This document shows positions 1 to 10,357 of a stretch of DNA of 64,000 nucleotides, piece after piece. Location: positions 5,672,001 to 5,736,000 of the forward strand of contig JAWQUS010000009.1 of assembly GCA_036365455.1 (NCBI GenBank). The letters are read 5' to 3'. The position numbers were made by a program, and so were the translations under genes. The notes under the pieces are model-generated. The model searched no databases and was not told the origin of the DNA. It saw only the letters and a list, made by a program, of their open reading frames with translations. This DNA comes from Macrosoma leucophasiata (lineage: Eukaryota; Arthropoda; Insecta; Lepidoptera; Hedylidae). Numbering within the stretch: the stretch's first letter is position 1; each line of letters begins with the position of its first letter.

Positions 1-1124
1 TTTGAAGAGAAAAATTTAAGTTTTTTTTTAAAGAAATGTGTAATAAATAAATGCGTATACCAAATACGTAAATGTATATGATTCCTTTTTGTTGGTATAT
101 GAAGGGTTTTATAATCAATATTTTAAAAATATTGTTTCTATAGGTACCTACACCAAAATAAGAATCGCAATAAAAAAAGAAAAAAAAATAAGAAAATGTA
201 CATCTACTTGTTGCATTTCTCGATGTCATACGTATCTATCTATACACTTAAATATAATCGACATTAATATTCACTTGATAAACACGACACAAATAATATC
301 AATACAAAATAATTATTAAGTAGGCAAATAATGCTCTTGAGCAATAAGAAATTAAGTAAAATTAACAGTCTAATCGCATTTACAATATTACATTTAAAAC
401 ATACACAAATGTGAACAGCTCTCAAATTTTGAAAAAAAAAAAACCAAACATAACGCTTAAATTTCAACGAAAACCACTGACGAACGAGAGATCAAATTCA
501 CTTACAAAATATAAATAAAATATGACATGTGCACCCGTGTTTTTCGGGAGTAATTTGAGACATTACTCACATCCAATATATATAATTGAACGTATATAAG
601 TACACATGTGATGTTAAGTAGGGAAGCATTATGTATATTATGGCACACGCATCACCAATTGTCCTTTGCCATTAATTATAGCACCATATTGTGATTCGAT
701 CACATATTACACTGGCAGTCATTTGCTTTAGGCCTCGCATACACGAGTGGTCAAACTTTTAACATAGAATATAGGAGTAATATTAACATCAAATACAAAA
801 CAAGAATAGTACCCCAATTCCTGTATTATTCATAATATAGATTAGAAGACTGAAATAATAATTACAGCTTTATTACTAATGCTACAAAATACAATTTTAA
901 TTCAAACAATTATTAACGAAATGAATAAAACTTAGTAATAATAATATCAACATTTACAAAATATCAAAATTTATAAAAAAAAATTAATTTGTTGTTTTTT
1001 AATTTGTTGATATTATTAATAAAAATTTATTAATAATATCAACATTTACAAAATATCAAAATTTATTAATCTTGTTGGTTTGCTGCCTGGTGGGATATTT
1101 TTAATTACTCTATATTATATTTAT
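1..1124. other. AT-rich intergenic stretch, no gene seen
   Basis: No open frame here looks coding. The only structure seen is a 35-base direct repeat (about 940-974 and 1032-1066, starting AATAATATCAACATTTAC), separated by A/T runs that partly copy it in reverse. This may be a degraded repeat. Confidence 0.5.
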
Positions 1125-1682
1125 TAGATATGCGCCGAATATTCGGTTGTTATTCGGTATTCGGCATCTTTTCCACTATTCGTATTCGGCCGAATTATTC
1201 GGTTTTGGTGCCGAATATATTCGGTTCGTATGTTTCTATATTATTGGGTCGCCCTCCGTATATTTCCGACCTCGCACCTTGCGATTTTTATTTATTCCCG
1301 AAAATAATGGAAAAACTTCGAGGGAAACGTTTTATGGGCGCCAAGGAAGCAGTGCATGCGTTTCAAAATGCCGTCGAATAGACCCCTCAGGACGAGTGGG
1401 CAAAGTGCTTTTTTCGGTGGCTTCTGAATGCTGCGATTTATTTATGTTAATGGAGACTATTTTGAAAAGATACAATAATAAAACTTATTACTTGTTAGTT
1501 TGCTCAGTTTTTGATCTTCTAAGAACTTTAGTGTGGTTCTCGACTGCAAGCAGCGATATATTAGAACCGGGTTGACGCGGCAAATCAATAAAATGGTAAA
1601 CCGAATAATTCGGCCGAATTTTCGGTTCGGTATAGGTTAAACCGAATATTATTCGGTGAAACCACTATTCGGCGCATCACTA
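1125..1682. mobile_element. hAT-type non-autonomous DNA element with 8-bp target duplication
   Basis: The element begins TAGATATGCGCCGAATA and ends with the inverted match TATTCGGCGCATCACTA. The 8 bases before it (1117-1124, ATATTTAT) are repeated exactly after it (1683-1690). An 8-bp duplication is the hallmark of hAT transposition. Both ends are dense in GCCGAATATTCGGC-type palindromes, probably subterminal repeats. The middle carries a mariner transposase fragment, so this is a composite. No hAT transposase is present, so it must have moved in trans. Confidence 0.72.
1250..1480 (+). pseudogene. mariner-family transposase, C-terminal fragment
   Basis: The frame contains PPYISDLAPCDFYLFP, which matches the conserved mariner block around the third catalytic aspartate (usual form YSPDLAPCD). 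LRGKRF and WAKCFFRW follow, as in the C-terminal tail of mariner transposases. A stop at 1379-1381 and others near 1430 break the frame, and the N-terminal two thirds are missing. It lies wholly inside the hAT-type element at 1125-1682. It is a dead relic. Confidence 0.75.
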
Positions 1683-1732
1683 ATATTTATATATATTTTT
1701 TAAGGAAAATGGACTACGACAATTATGTGTAA

Positions 1733-1843
1733 ACTTCGGTAGCTTAGTTAGGAGAGCGGCTAGACCAGATTTCCAGTCGTCGCGAGTTTATATCCCGCCT
1801 GAAGTCAAATTTTCTTTCTATTTTCTTTAAAAATATATTTCAC
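1733..1843 (+). mobile_element. tRNA-derived SINE fragment (family T)
   Basis: The sequence has a tRNA-like layout: TAGCTTAGTTAGGAGAGCGG (A-box/D-arm side), then a decayed T-arm (CGCGAGTTTATATCCCGC) and a closing CCTGAAGTC that pairs with the 5' ACTTCGG. It runs into the same T/A-rich body (TTTCTTTAAAAATA) found after the better copies at 49.3-49.75 kb. Mutations in the B-box argue against a working tRNA gene. Confidence 0.6.
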
Positions 1844-2002
1844 TAGCACTAGAAAAATAATATAAAAACTATATAAATAAATGTTGAGGTTAACGAATTG
1901 CGGGAAAAAACCACACGACCATAACATTGTGTTGTGGTTATATGAGACTAGTTGAAATATTGTTTTATTGACATAATAGGCAGCATTATACATATGCATA
2001 TT

Positions 2003-2281
2003 TACTGGTGGTAGAGCTTCAGTGACGGAGCTCGCGGGCGTAGGCACCACCGCATTACCTAATATACTTGCCGCTAAATGGTAGTGTTCAGCACTATCGT
2101 GTTTCAGTCAGGTGGTAATGTACGGCCTAGTAATTTCAGGCACAGAGGCATAACACCTTAGGCCTCAGGAGTGGTAACGTATATGCATTTTGACCTTGGC
2201 CTTTGTGTGTGTAGGCTGCAGTCAGCACTTAACACCAATATGAACTGCATGCTTGTTTGCCACTACCATAACATAAAAAAA
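2003..2281 (+). mobile_element. Family A SINE-like retroposon, near full length
   Basis: First of about two dozen copies or fragments of a roughly 280-300 bp repeat in this window. It starts ACTGGTGGTAGAGC, passes through GGCGTAGGCACCACCGC, TGGTAATGTACGG, TTAGGCCTCAGGAGTGG and GGCTGCAGTCA, and ends TTGCCACTTCCATAACAT plus oligo-A. Other copies have 8-bp flanking duplications and an A-tail, so it spreads by retrotransposition. No clear tRNA, 5S or 7SL head is visible. Strand is given so that the A-tail lies at the 3' end. Confidence 0.8.
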
Positions 2282-2570
2282 GCCTAATATCCCATAACAT
2301 GGCCGAACAAACAGACAAAGACACTTAGAGTTCTTTAAATATGAACTGTATAAACAATTCTTAGAAGAATAACATGTCCATAACGATAGTTAAATAGATT
2401 TTAATTTGTCATAGACCATACAATATGTGTAATAATATTACCTTAACTACATCCATCCATACTGAGCCGTTGTCTTGACTCAACTCTTTGTTACTATTCC
2501 TGTTTTCATAAGGATAGATATGACTTTCTCGCTAATATTAAATCGAAGTTACCTACATCAACAACAAAGT

Positions 2571-3001
2571 AAAGGCGCCGGCCCACCTCTTCGCATGGAG
2601 AGGCTACGCACGTGTATTAAGCTTCGCTTTATATGAAATTGTATGTGGTAGTGTCCACTGCAACCCACGAAGAGGCTACACATGAATTGACGTCATTGAA
2701 ACATTCGTGGCTAACTCGAATAGGCGGTTACGTAGCTCAACGCTATCAACGTGGGTCTACGATTCCACTGGGAGTACACGAATATGGCCCACGACTATGT
2801 ACAGCTCGCTTATCTATCTTTGGATTGCAGTGGGATGTGCGTAGCCTCCGTGCGCCGTGCCACGCCACGCTATACATGATTCGTGGGTCTTCATGTGCTC
2901 TAGTGGAGTTATTGACCCACGTTGTCAAACAAATTAATACACGCAGCTAAAATGCGCCGCGTGTCCGTGCACAGCATGCGTCGCGGTGGGCCCGCGCCTT
3001 T
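2571..3001. mobile_element. 431-bp MITE with GC-rich terminal inverted repeats
   Basis: The left end AAAGGCGCCGGCCCACC matches the reverse complement of the right end (AAAGGCGCGGGCCCACC) with one mismatch. The interior has short repeats around CCCACGAAGAGGCTAC and CGTGGGTCTACGATTC and is much more GC-rich than its surroundings. An open frame runs through it (2633-2950) but it resembles nothing known and both strands are open. No clear target-site duplication could be read. It lies just beyond the eiger stop codon and may be within the eiger 3' UTR. Confidence 0.65.
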
Positions 3002-3141
3002 AAGCTTTTAAGAAAAGTAACACTACAAATACATCGGAGGTACTAAACTTTGAAGACAGCTTGTCAGATGGCGGATTGCATCCCAATGATCAGTTCGCGA
3101 CCAATGCACGCGAGGCCCCTTAAAAACTATTCACAGCCACA

Positions 3142-3405
3142 TTAGGAACTAAGTTTGACGAAACCGAAGTACGAGTACCCGGGGCGCAACCACAACGTTC
3201 TGTTTTGTTCGCGTTGTGCGATGTTAACGGTGTCACCTTTGTATAGGCGCGCTACGGTCTGTACCGAGCAAGATATCTGCGACTTGTCGAGGGGCCGGTT
3301 GGACGAGTCGTCGCCGGTGGCACAGGTGGTGAGAAGGCGAGGTTCTTGTGGGGCTTGTCGCGCCCAGATGAAGTAGCAGTTTGGCGCGTGCGTCAGATAT
3401 ACCAC
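3142..3405 (-). CDS. egr: eiger exon 5: C-terminal half of the TNF domain and stop
   Basis: Acceptor TTTTTATTACAG opens it in phase 0. It codes 87 residues from VVYLTHAPNCYFIW to GYSYFGFVKLSS and ends at TAA. Two spaced cysteines, ARLYKGDTVNI and YSYFGFVKL follow the usual TNF strand order. The poly(A) site could not be placed. Confidence 0.92.
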   Translation of the reverse strand: MVYLTHAPNCYFIWARQAPQEPRLLTTCATGDDSSNRPLDKSQISCSVQTVARLYKGDTVNIAQREQNRTLWLRPGYSYFGFVKLSS

Positions 3406-6400
3406 CTGTAATAAAAAGTTGCATGATAAACAGTGACTGAGGTAGTATTCGGATTCGGCGTACAGTCGGGGAGATCGGGGACTATTCCCTTATTTACAAA
3501 TGTTTGATATCTTATTGACCGGAATCCGATAAGTACTAATTACATAAAAACATAATAAATAAAATTGGAGTGTCTGTTTGTAATATAAAAATAACCGCTT
3601 TCTACTAAATGCATATGTATGTATACACGGTACATATACCAAAACAACATTATTTACAATTTTTGTCTCTGTCTGTTATACTAGCTGCGCCCACGACTTC
3701 GACCGGGTAGATACTGAACAATCATAAATTCTCACGCGGGCGAAGTCGCGGGCATAGCGAGTTATAAATATTATTATTTCCTCAGGACTGGTCATGGGCG
3801 ATCCTTTGCTTAAGATAGAGAAGGATGGAAAATTTTACATTAACTTTAACAAATATTTTGGTGCAACCGAACCTAATTAGAGTGTAATCTTTAATATTGA
3901 ATGATATCTTACTTACCTAGAGTCATAGAGCAACACGGGCCACCGGCCGCGGCGGACCGGAGGGAAGTAGCCATATTATTATGCAGCCTTTCCCCTCTCT
4001 CAAAGTACAAGACCAAACGCCTGTCGCCCAGTTATTTAAATGTGAGCGAAATTGTTAACGTATTTTGTTAAAGTCAAGGTGTGAGTTTCGTAGTAATAGA
4101 CGATTTTTGTAGTGTGAGTGTGTGTCACACGTAGTTCCCCCCGCAAAAAATGGCAGACTGTTATGCATCGCTAATAAACGCTATGGTTACTCCCCTCCGG
4201 TCCGCCGCGACCAGTGGGCCGAGTTGCTCTATGCCTAGAGTGTACAAATGACGTGTTTAATTATCTGTCTGAATTACGTTGTTTCACTACAAACAATATT
4301 ATTCGAATGGTGGTTACCATTGTTTCATTGTCATTGTGGTGTTTGCAGGCATATGTATCAAACTTAACGTAATTTCACGCCTGTAATCCCCGAAGGGGTA
4401 GGCAGAGGTAAATGCATACATTCAAGCATACAGCAGGTGGCGAGCCTATTGACATTGGAAACTTTCAGTAAAAATCCCAATAGAGTAAGAGATAAAGGAT
4501 TTTACACCGTTATCTTTGATATCCCCGACCCAGGACCACAGCGTTTTAGTAGTGGCCTGCTACCTCTAGCCTACTGAGGCAGTTGAAATATCAAATTTAA
4601 ATAAGTATATTTATATTAAATCGAAAAACCTAGCGACAGAAAGACTTTCATTAAACATTAAACCACAAGGAAATAGTGTCATAGTAGCGTACAAAACCAA
4701 TTACTCATACGATATACGTTGGAGGTGAATACCAGTGACCTGAATATGTAGTTCATGTTTGTTTTTGTGTCATATAAAAGTTTACTCACCTGTGCGTAGA
4801 TGAGATAGAGCCCGCTCTCTTTGACCGTGACGTAGTCGGTGTGCAGTTCGAATTTAGTTTCGCTATCCTTTGACGACACCTCCGTGTCTCGCGTCCACGG
4901 CCCGATGATCGCTGTGTACAAATAAAAATTTAAGGTTAATTTTAAATATCATTATCAAGAACTATTTATACAAGATGGGAGCTTCATATACCTGCTGCAG
5001 AAGAACTATTTTTAAGATTCCGTCAAAAGGAAAATGGGTCCCTTATCTGATCACTGTCTGTCCGTATGTCACAGCTCAGTTTCTTCAAAACTACTGACTG
5101 GATTGAATTGAAATTTGGTACATACCTTCCTACATTTTTTAAGTAAGTAGGTACCTAAGTCGTAGTAGTATATTAATTAGGTAATGCATTAGTGCCTACG
5201 TCCGCGAGCTCCGTCACTGGAGACACCAGAAGAGTTATTAAAGTCAGAAGGTTAATAAAATAGAAAATTATGCTGATGGAAAAAAGACTGCATACGCCCA
5301 TTTTATATTAGGTTACAAAGCCAGTCATCAACATTTTTTCTTCATAGCAACCATCAAAGGCGACAGAATCCCGTTTGTCTTTTATAAATAGATAAACTGT
5401 ATTAAATATGTATAGATACGTGGCCGCGATACTTAAATATAAATTGTTTATTATGTTTTTATCTGTCGTTATGATATGTAAAAACTTAAGTCGAAATAGG
5501 AATTTTATTGAGTGGGTTAGAGGTCAGATCTACCGGGTCATAAACAGTAAGGTTCGAAGCCGTCTTAACGTTGTTACCAGAAATTTGCCTCTGTACCAGA
5601 AATAATAGAGCCGTACATTACCAGCATACTGGAACTGGAACACGGTAGGGTTAGTAGCGTACAGTACCATAGCAGTAGGTGGATTAGGTAAATATTGTTT
5701 TGTCTATGTTCTGAGCTACGTCACTATAGCTCTAAAATTGGTAATAAAAGGTTTCTACACTGTCTGCACTGGGTTTTAGAGTAATGTATAAAATATTTTT
5801 CTACTCACGAAAGCTGGTAATTTTTTACTAGACAAAGCAATATTTGCGTAATCCATCTACCACTGTGGCAGTGTACACTACTGTGTTCTAGTAAGATGGT
5901 AATGTACGGCTCTGTTATTTCTGATACAGAGGCAAATATCTTAGGCCTCAGGGGAGGCATTTATTGGCTTTTGTTGAGGACCGCAGGACTGTCCCGTCTG
6001 TCTATAATTTTTACTTCAGCAGCCAATATTTTTATTTTACCTTATCAATATAATTATCTGATTTCACAATTTTTATATTTTATCAAGAATATCAACTTTC
6101 TATTAAATGTAGTTCAACCACTTGTAGGTACTTAATACAAGTTCAATTGCGATTGTTTTCTCTATAAATCAGAGTAGGTAGGTATGTACTTAGTTGATAA
6201 AGTCTGACATCACTATTTAAAACTGTGATTTCAAATTATGTCATTATAAAAGAAAATGAAAATCTGATAAGTGATTTAAAAATAGTTTGCCAGACTGATT
6301 CGTTATTGGCGAGTCTGCAAATACGTCTACCATAGAGCAACACGGGCCCGCGGCTGGGCAGGCTTTCCCCTCTGTCAAAGTACAAGACAAGTGTGCCTGT

Positions 6401-8814
6401 CGCCTAGATGTTTAAATGTGTGCGTGAAATTGTTTGTGTTTTGTTAAAGTCAGGGTGTGAGTTTCGTAGTAATAGACGATTTTTGTAGTGTGTGTGTCAC
6501 ACGTATTTCCCCCCGTAAAAAATTACACTGTCTTGCATCGGTAATAAACGCTATGGCTACTCTCTTCGCCGCGGCGCGGCTGCCCGGTCGGCGGCCCGTG
6601 TTGCTCTATGACGTTTACGGTCAGCGAATTTTATACGATTAATTTGAATTTAACGTTCTGAACTAGACTATTTGTTTTTTAAATTTATTTCGTTTTCATA
6701 TAGTAAGACTTAACATTATAAAACACCCAAAAAACCGATGGGGTTTGTCCTGGGTGTTAGTACCTCATAAAAACTACATAAACGTACAAAACTATTAAAA
6801 TCTTAATAAATAGGTAGAACTGCGAGGAACTGCTGTGCGATAAGCGGATAAATAAAATTAAATACGGTGTTTCGGTTTTTTTTTTGGAAATTTTTCCTTC
6901 AAATATAAAAACAGTTCCATCACCATAATTTTTGGTGAAATCAAGTTTGCGAAAAATAATTCGCCATACATATATACAGGTACACCAAGTAAATATTAAA
7001 TTTGTATTCTGTAGGTGAAATAAAACTTTTAAAAAATGTAAATACATTATATTGCGAAAAATATGTAACTATTACTGTACACTATTTGTTTACTGTTTAA
7101 TTATTTTTTATATTTTCAAATTTAAATTGTGAAAAGGCAAAAATGGTCTCTTAGTTATTACCATTATCATCTACATATATCCAATAAGATTTATATGACA
7201 ATGTTATACAACTTAGTTAAATTTACCATGTAAAATTAGAATTATTAAAAAAAAAGTGAAAAATAAATAAATTAGAAGAGAGATGTGCCTCTTTCTTATC
7301 CCTAACAATTAATTCAAGCTGATATTAATTAATACGAAGACATTTCAAAAAGGAATTATTCAGCATTGTCTGGCTGCTTAATCACAGTGGATTAATTACT
7401 TATCATGCGATCATGTGGCTTTATGGATCTTGAGTGACTATGTAATGGTCACTAGACATGTAATATATTGTGAAAGAAAATTACACCCTATTATTATAAC
7501 CGTACAGTTGATTTTATCATAAATCATAACTGTATTGATTCTACTAATACAATGCAAATATGTAGTATTGTAGGCTCCATACATCCTGTGAACAGTTTGT
7601 ATGAACATACAAACATAAATTATCATTTTATGGACACAGATATCCACCATATTATTATGCTAAGCATGTTGTGAGTATAGGTATGATAATGTCTGACCTC
7701 TGCTATAAAACTTATTGTGATTATTTTATTTTATGCTATCACAATAATAATTATTTTAATAATTATGTACCCTAATTAATAAGTAATATTATAATTATGA
7801 ACTAGGTATATTTTTGTCATCAAATTCTACTTTGGAAAATACTTTTTAACCACATTAGAAATGCTTCATGTAGGTTATTCTCAAAAAATGTATAGGTAGA
7901 ATATTAAAAAAAAATACTTACATTGTTTACCCAAGTTTATTTCCCGCACTGCTCCGTTGAATTGAGCAACCACAGGTTCTGAAATAAGAAATTAATGTTT
8001 TTTTTATTTTAGTATAAAGCTAGGTATGTACAAAAATTAATAATGTTCTATATATATACATTAAAAAAAAAACAAGGAATGGGTATGCATTTAAAATTTA
8101 AACATTCCTTGGTTTTTTATGACAAAATGTAATATGAGCCTATTTGACATACACACCTTTTTGGAAGGTTGATAAATCATATGTAGGAACAGAGTCCTGA
8201 CTTGGTTTCTTTTTGCTAGAGTCCACCAGTAGCATGTCTTCACCAAGATCCTCAACATAGTACCGCCTTGCATTTGGAGAAATCTCATCTTTGAAATCCA
8301 TTCGGCTTTTTCTTGCCTCAATATCTTTCATATTTGGTCGCAAAGACACTAGGGGGCTCTGTATAGGCTTCTCCTGACCTACAATGCCATCTTTCAGATT
8401 TTGAAGAAGCAGCTGTTCTTTGAATCCATCTAACTGTTTCCTCATAGAGATCATCTCATTGCAGTAGTAAAATGCTAAGGAACACCCTATTACCATGCAA
8501 ATCACGCTCAGCAAAAAGTTTAGCAGAAACAAAAGCTTTATTTTCTTGGAAGACGCGATCGAAAACGTCGTGTTTATATGCACACCGACATCCGCTGGTT
8601 TCTCTAGAAAAAAAAATTATTCCTTTTTTAAAATGTTTTTTTTATGATGTTTATTTACACATATTATTTTAAGGAACTGTAAGTCACCTGTTTTCAGATG
8701 AATGACAGTCCCGTCGTTCGGTTTTGCATTTTTGCCAGTATTGAGAAAAATGCTTGCCGCACCTGAATTGAGCGGAACTCCTTCGCTCAAGTTTATTTTC
8801 TTCTCGCCATCCAT
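3142..8814 (-). CDS. egr: Eiger-like TNF superfamily ligand, five coding exons, 338 aa
   Basis: Joined exons 8814-8688, 8603-8157, 7978-7922, 4911-4790 and 3405-3142 give 1017 bases, or 338 codons plus stop. Every junction has GT/AG and matching phase. It is a type II membrane protein: cytoplasmic residues 1-65, membrane segment about 66-89 (LLFLLNFLLSVICMVIGC), then a stalk with a possible furin site RKSR at 140-143. The TNF homology domain runs from about 193 to 338: PVVAQFNGAVREI at the first strand, ESGLYLIYAQVVYL in the core and YSYFGFVKL at the C-terminus. C279 and C297 could form the usual TNF disulphide; N319-R-T is a glycosylation site. In insects Eiger binds the receptors Wengen and Grindelwald and signals through JNK in stress, wound and immune responses (family knowledge). 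Several mobile elements sit in its introns. Confidence 0.93.
3560..3775 (+). mobile_element. RTE-like non-autonomous retroelement copy (family R)
   Basis: In eiger intron 4. It starts AAATTGGAGTGTCTGTTTGT, contains ACGGTACATATACCAAAACA, and ends with the CTAGCTGCGCCCACGACTTC block and GCGAAGTCGCGGGCATAGC. This copy lacks the middle part present in copies at 23.4, 26.7 and 50.7 kb. The ending is typical of lepidopteran RTE-related tails (inference). Confidence 0.6.
3924..4233. mobile_element. hAT-type MITE, copy 1, in eiger intron 4
   Basis: 310 bp. The left end CATAGAGCAACACGGGCC is inverted at the right end (GGGCCGAGTTGCTCTATG). It is flanked by a perfect 8-bp target duplication, CCTAGAGT at 3916-3923 and 4234-4241. 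The interior is nearly the same as the element at 6331-6610 (both contain GTAATAGACGATTTTTGTAG). It has no coding capacity. Confidence 0.85.
4367..4582 (-). mobile_element. Family B tRNA-derived SINE copy, in eiger intron 4
   Basis: The tRNA-like head is at the right end (reverse of GTAGTGGCCTGCTACCTCTA), and the tail ACGTAATTTCACGCCTGTAA at the left. The middle is shortened compared with the copies at 25.7 and 42.0 kb. Confidence 0.65.
4790..4911 (-). CDS. egr: eiger exon 4: core of the TNF domain
   Basis: A 122-base exon, acceptor TTGTACACAG, donor CAG|GTGAGT, phase 1 to 0. It codes SIIGPWTRDTE to TVKESGLYLIYAQ. The G-L-Y-x-I/V-Y-x-Q-V block is the most diagnostic TNF-family motif and is completed by the next exon. 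Confidence 0.92.
5000..5230. repeat. Repeat fragments in eiger intron 3
   Basis: About 5010-5150 belongs to a family seen at 19.2, 23.0, 40.3 and 47.3 kb (a GGGTTCCGT-like start, a CTGTCTGTCC run, then GAAATTTGGTA). At 5175-5227 is a reverse fragment of SINE family A (GCCTACGTCCGCGAGCTCCG). Confidence 0.5.
5600..5960. repeat. Degenerate family A SINE pieces in opposite orientations
   Basis: About 5608-5690 has reverse-strand pieces (GCCGTACATTACCAGC, GATTAGGTAA). About 5850-5960 has forward pieces (GATGGTAATGTACGGC, TTAGGCCTCAGG). Both are old and interrupted; they lie in eiger intron 3. Confidence 0.45.
6331..6610. mobile_element. hAT-type MITE, copy 2, in eiger intron 3
   Basis: 280 bp with the same terminal inverted repeats as the copy at 3924-4233 (CATAGAGCAACACGGGCC and GGCCCGTGTTGCTCTATG). 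The flanks are an 8-bp duplication with one change, ACGTCTAC at 6323-6330 and ACGTTTAC at 6611-6618. The copies differ by small indels, so they inserted independently rather than arising by one gene-internal duplication. Confidence 0.85.
6619..7921. other. Eiger intron 3, AT-rich remainder
   Basis: Mostly AT-rich sequence with long A and T runs. The ORFs present (for example 6757-7047 and 7438-7650 on the minus strand) are low-complexity and lack splice or domain support. No repeat family was recognised. Confidence 0.4.
7922..7978 (-). CDS. egr: eiger exon 3: first strand of the TNF domain
   Basis: A 57-base exon between acceptor CTTATTTCAG and donor AAT|GTAAGT, phase 1 to 1. It codes EPVVAQFNGAVREINLGKQ, matching the opening of TNF domains, where a P-x-AHF/AQF block lies on the first beta strand. 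Confidence 0.85.
8157..8603 (-). CDS. egr: eiger exon 2: transmembrane segment and stalk
   Basis: A T-rich acceptor ending CTAG opens the exon and the donor AAAAAG|GTGTGT closes it (phase 1 to phase 1, 447 bases). It codes residues 43-191, with the membrane anchor, a stretch suited to coiled coil (MRKQLDGFKEQLLLQNL) and the basic sites RKSR and NARR where a convertase could release the ectodomain. Confidence 0.88.
8688..8814 (-). CDS. egr: eiger exon 1: start codon and cytoplasmic N-terminus
   Basis: Codes residues 1-42 plus one base, from MDGEKKINLSEG to VIHLKT. It ends at the donor ACAG|GTGACT in phase 1. The start is the first ATG of the frame that joins the membrane exon in phase. Confidence 0.85.
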
Positions 8815-9300
8815 TGTAAATATTAATACTAGCCTACTACTACGGTTTACTATTCATACAATCATTGGTGTGGGCGTCACTGTCTGTAAACAAAGGAAGT
8901 AGCTTTAAATTAAAAGTTCGCACCGCACCGACCGCCCGATAACCGCGGGTTGATAAGAAAAAATTTCACAACATGAATTGTCTAGACACAAGCAACGAAA
9001 TAACTTTATAATTAATTTATACACACACATTTCTATTCACTGATAAGTTCTTCATTTATTATCCATTCGGGATACACTAGAACTAGTCCGTCCACCGCAC
9101 AAAAACAAACAAAAAAGTAAATAACACCACAAGCAAAACTTTAATTTCGTTCGTTCGTGTGGATAGCATTGAAGCGCGCGCGCGGCTTGACCGCTTCTGC
9201 CGGCGACGGCGCGCCAAATTCAATTCAAAATGCGCGCTGATCGACCGCTAGGCGCAAATGACGAGTGGCAGAGTGGTAAAGAGTACTAAAGAGTCGGAAT
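8815..9300 (-). promoter_or_regulatory. egr: Probable eiger 5' UTR and promoter region
   Basis: Upstream of the eiger start codon the AT-rich sequence gives way to a CpG-rich patch, strongest at about 9170-9260 (GCGCGCGCGCGGC, GGCGACGGCGCGCC). No TATA box or initiator can be assigned with certainty. A non-coding first exon could also lie here. The evidence is base composition and position only. Confidence 0.4.
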
Positions 9301-10357
9301 ACTCGGAATGTAGGATGTAGGCCGAGAGACGCGTGTTTTCGATTGCTATTGCTGCGAAGCACGGTAGCTTACAATAGAAGTACCACGCACTCTTACCCTA
9401 TTCTTATACCTGCACTTCAATAAAATATTGCCGATTTCAGCTGTTATAATTTCATAAACATCAATAGTTATCTAGTAATGTAGGTACTTAGTTCGATGAT
9501 AGTTATAGGTACCAATTACTTCGAATTTATGTAATCACCTATTTGCATAATGTGGTTTAGGAATGATTTAGGTAATACCATGGTTATACCTTAGAAAAAT
9601 ATCTAAATATTTAGGTAATTATATAGGTTCCTAGCTACTTAAACAATTAACTTGATTTGATCACCGTCTACGTTTGTATCTCATAGTTTTACGTAGGTAG
9701 GTACCTACATACCTACCTGCATGTTTTAGTTAAGTAGGTATTGCATGTAAATAAACATTCCCCTTATTCATAAACGTAAGTAGGTACTTACCTACATTAA
9801 GCAGATAAATAGGCAGGTACACATCATCTAGTTACATAATGAATTGCTAACAATTAAATATTCTTTATTAACATGTTAATGATTAATATTAAACTTATCT
9901 ATTTAATTAACTACCTGTCTAGTTTTAGGAGGTATTTCCATTATCAAATTTCACAAAGCTCATCGCATTACAAATTACAATCTACCTGCGCCCCAAGTCG
10001 TTTCTGAAAATCCTTATCGCGGCTAACAATCGTACTTGTTTAACTATCCGGACGTTATAACAATAATGGTCTGATGGTATTCTCAAACTTTAACTGTCAT
10101 AAAATGTTTGAATAGTTAATTCGTAGTACTCAATTTTTGTTAGGTATGTACCTACTTATGTAATGCAAGGCGAAAAATATAGACTGGTATGGGTATGCGT
10201 CCAGCTGCTTTCAATAAAACGCCATTTAAATTTAGCTTCAACCATGCGAGGATAATCCAAGGATTGGCTAGGATATTAATATAAAATGAGTTTACAATAT
10301 AGGTTGTAAAAGTTTACATTAATCTTTACAGTATGTAAATGTTTCATTTTATTAATT
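9301..10357. other. AT-rich intergenic DNA with TACCTAC micro-repeats
   Basis: No gene seen. About 9690-9820 is full of short GTAGGTA and TACCTAC units, often as small inverted pairs (GTAGGTAGGTACCTAC), a common low-complexity motif in Lepidoptera. Confidence 0.45.

Noticed and set aside
2633..2950. 105-codon plus-strand gene
   Set aside because: It lies within a MITE bounded by terminal inverted repeats and is also open on the opposite strand.
3924..6610. A duplication inside the eiger gene explaining the two similar intron blocks
   Set aside because: Each block has its own 8-bp target duplication, so they are separate hAT insertions.
8472..8902. Plus-strand frames over eiger exons 1 and 2
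   Set aside because: They are antisense shadows of the eiger coding exons.
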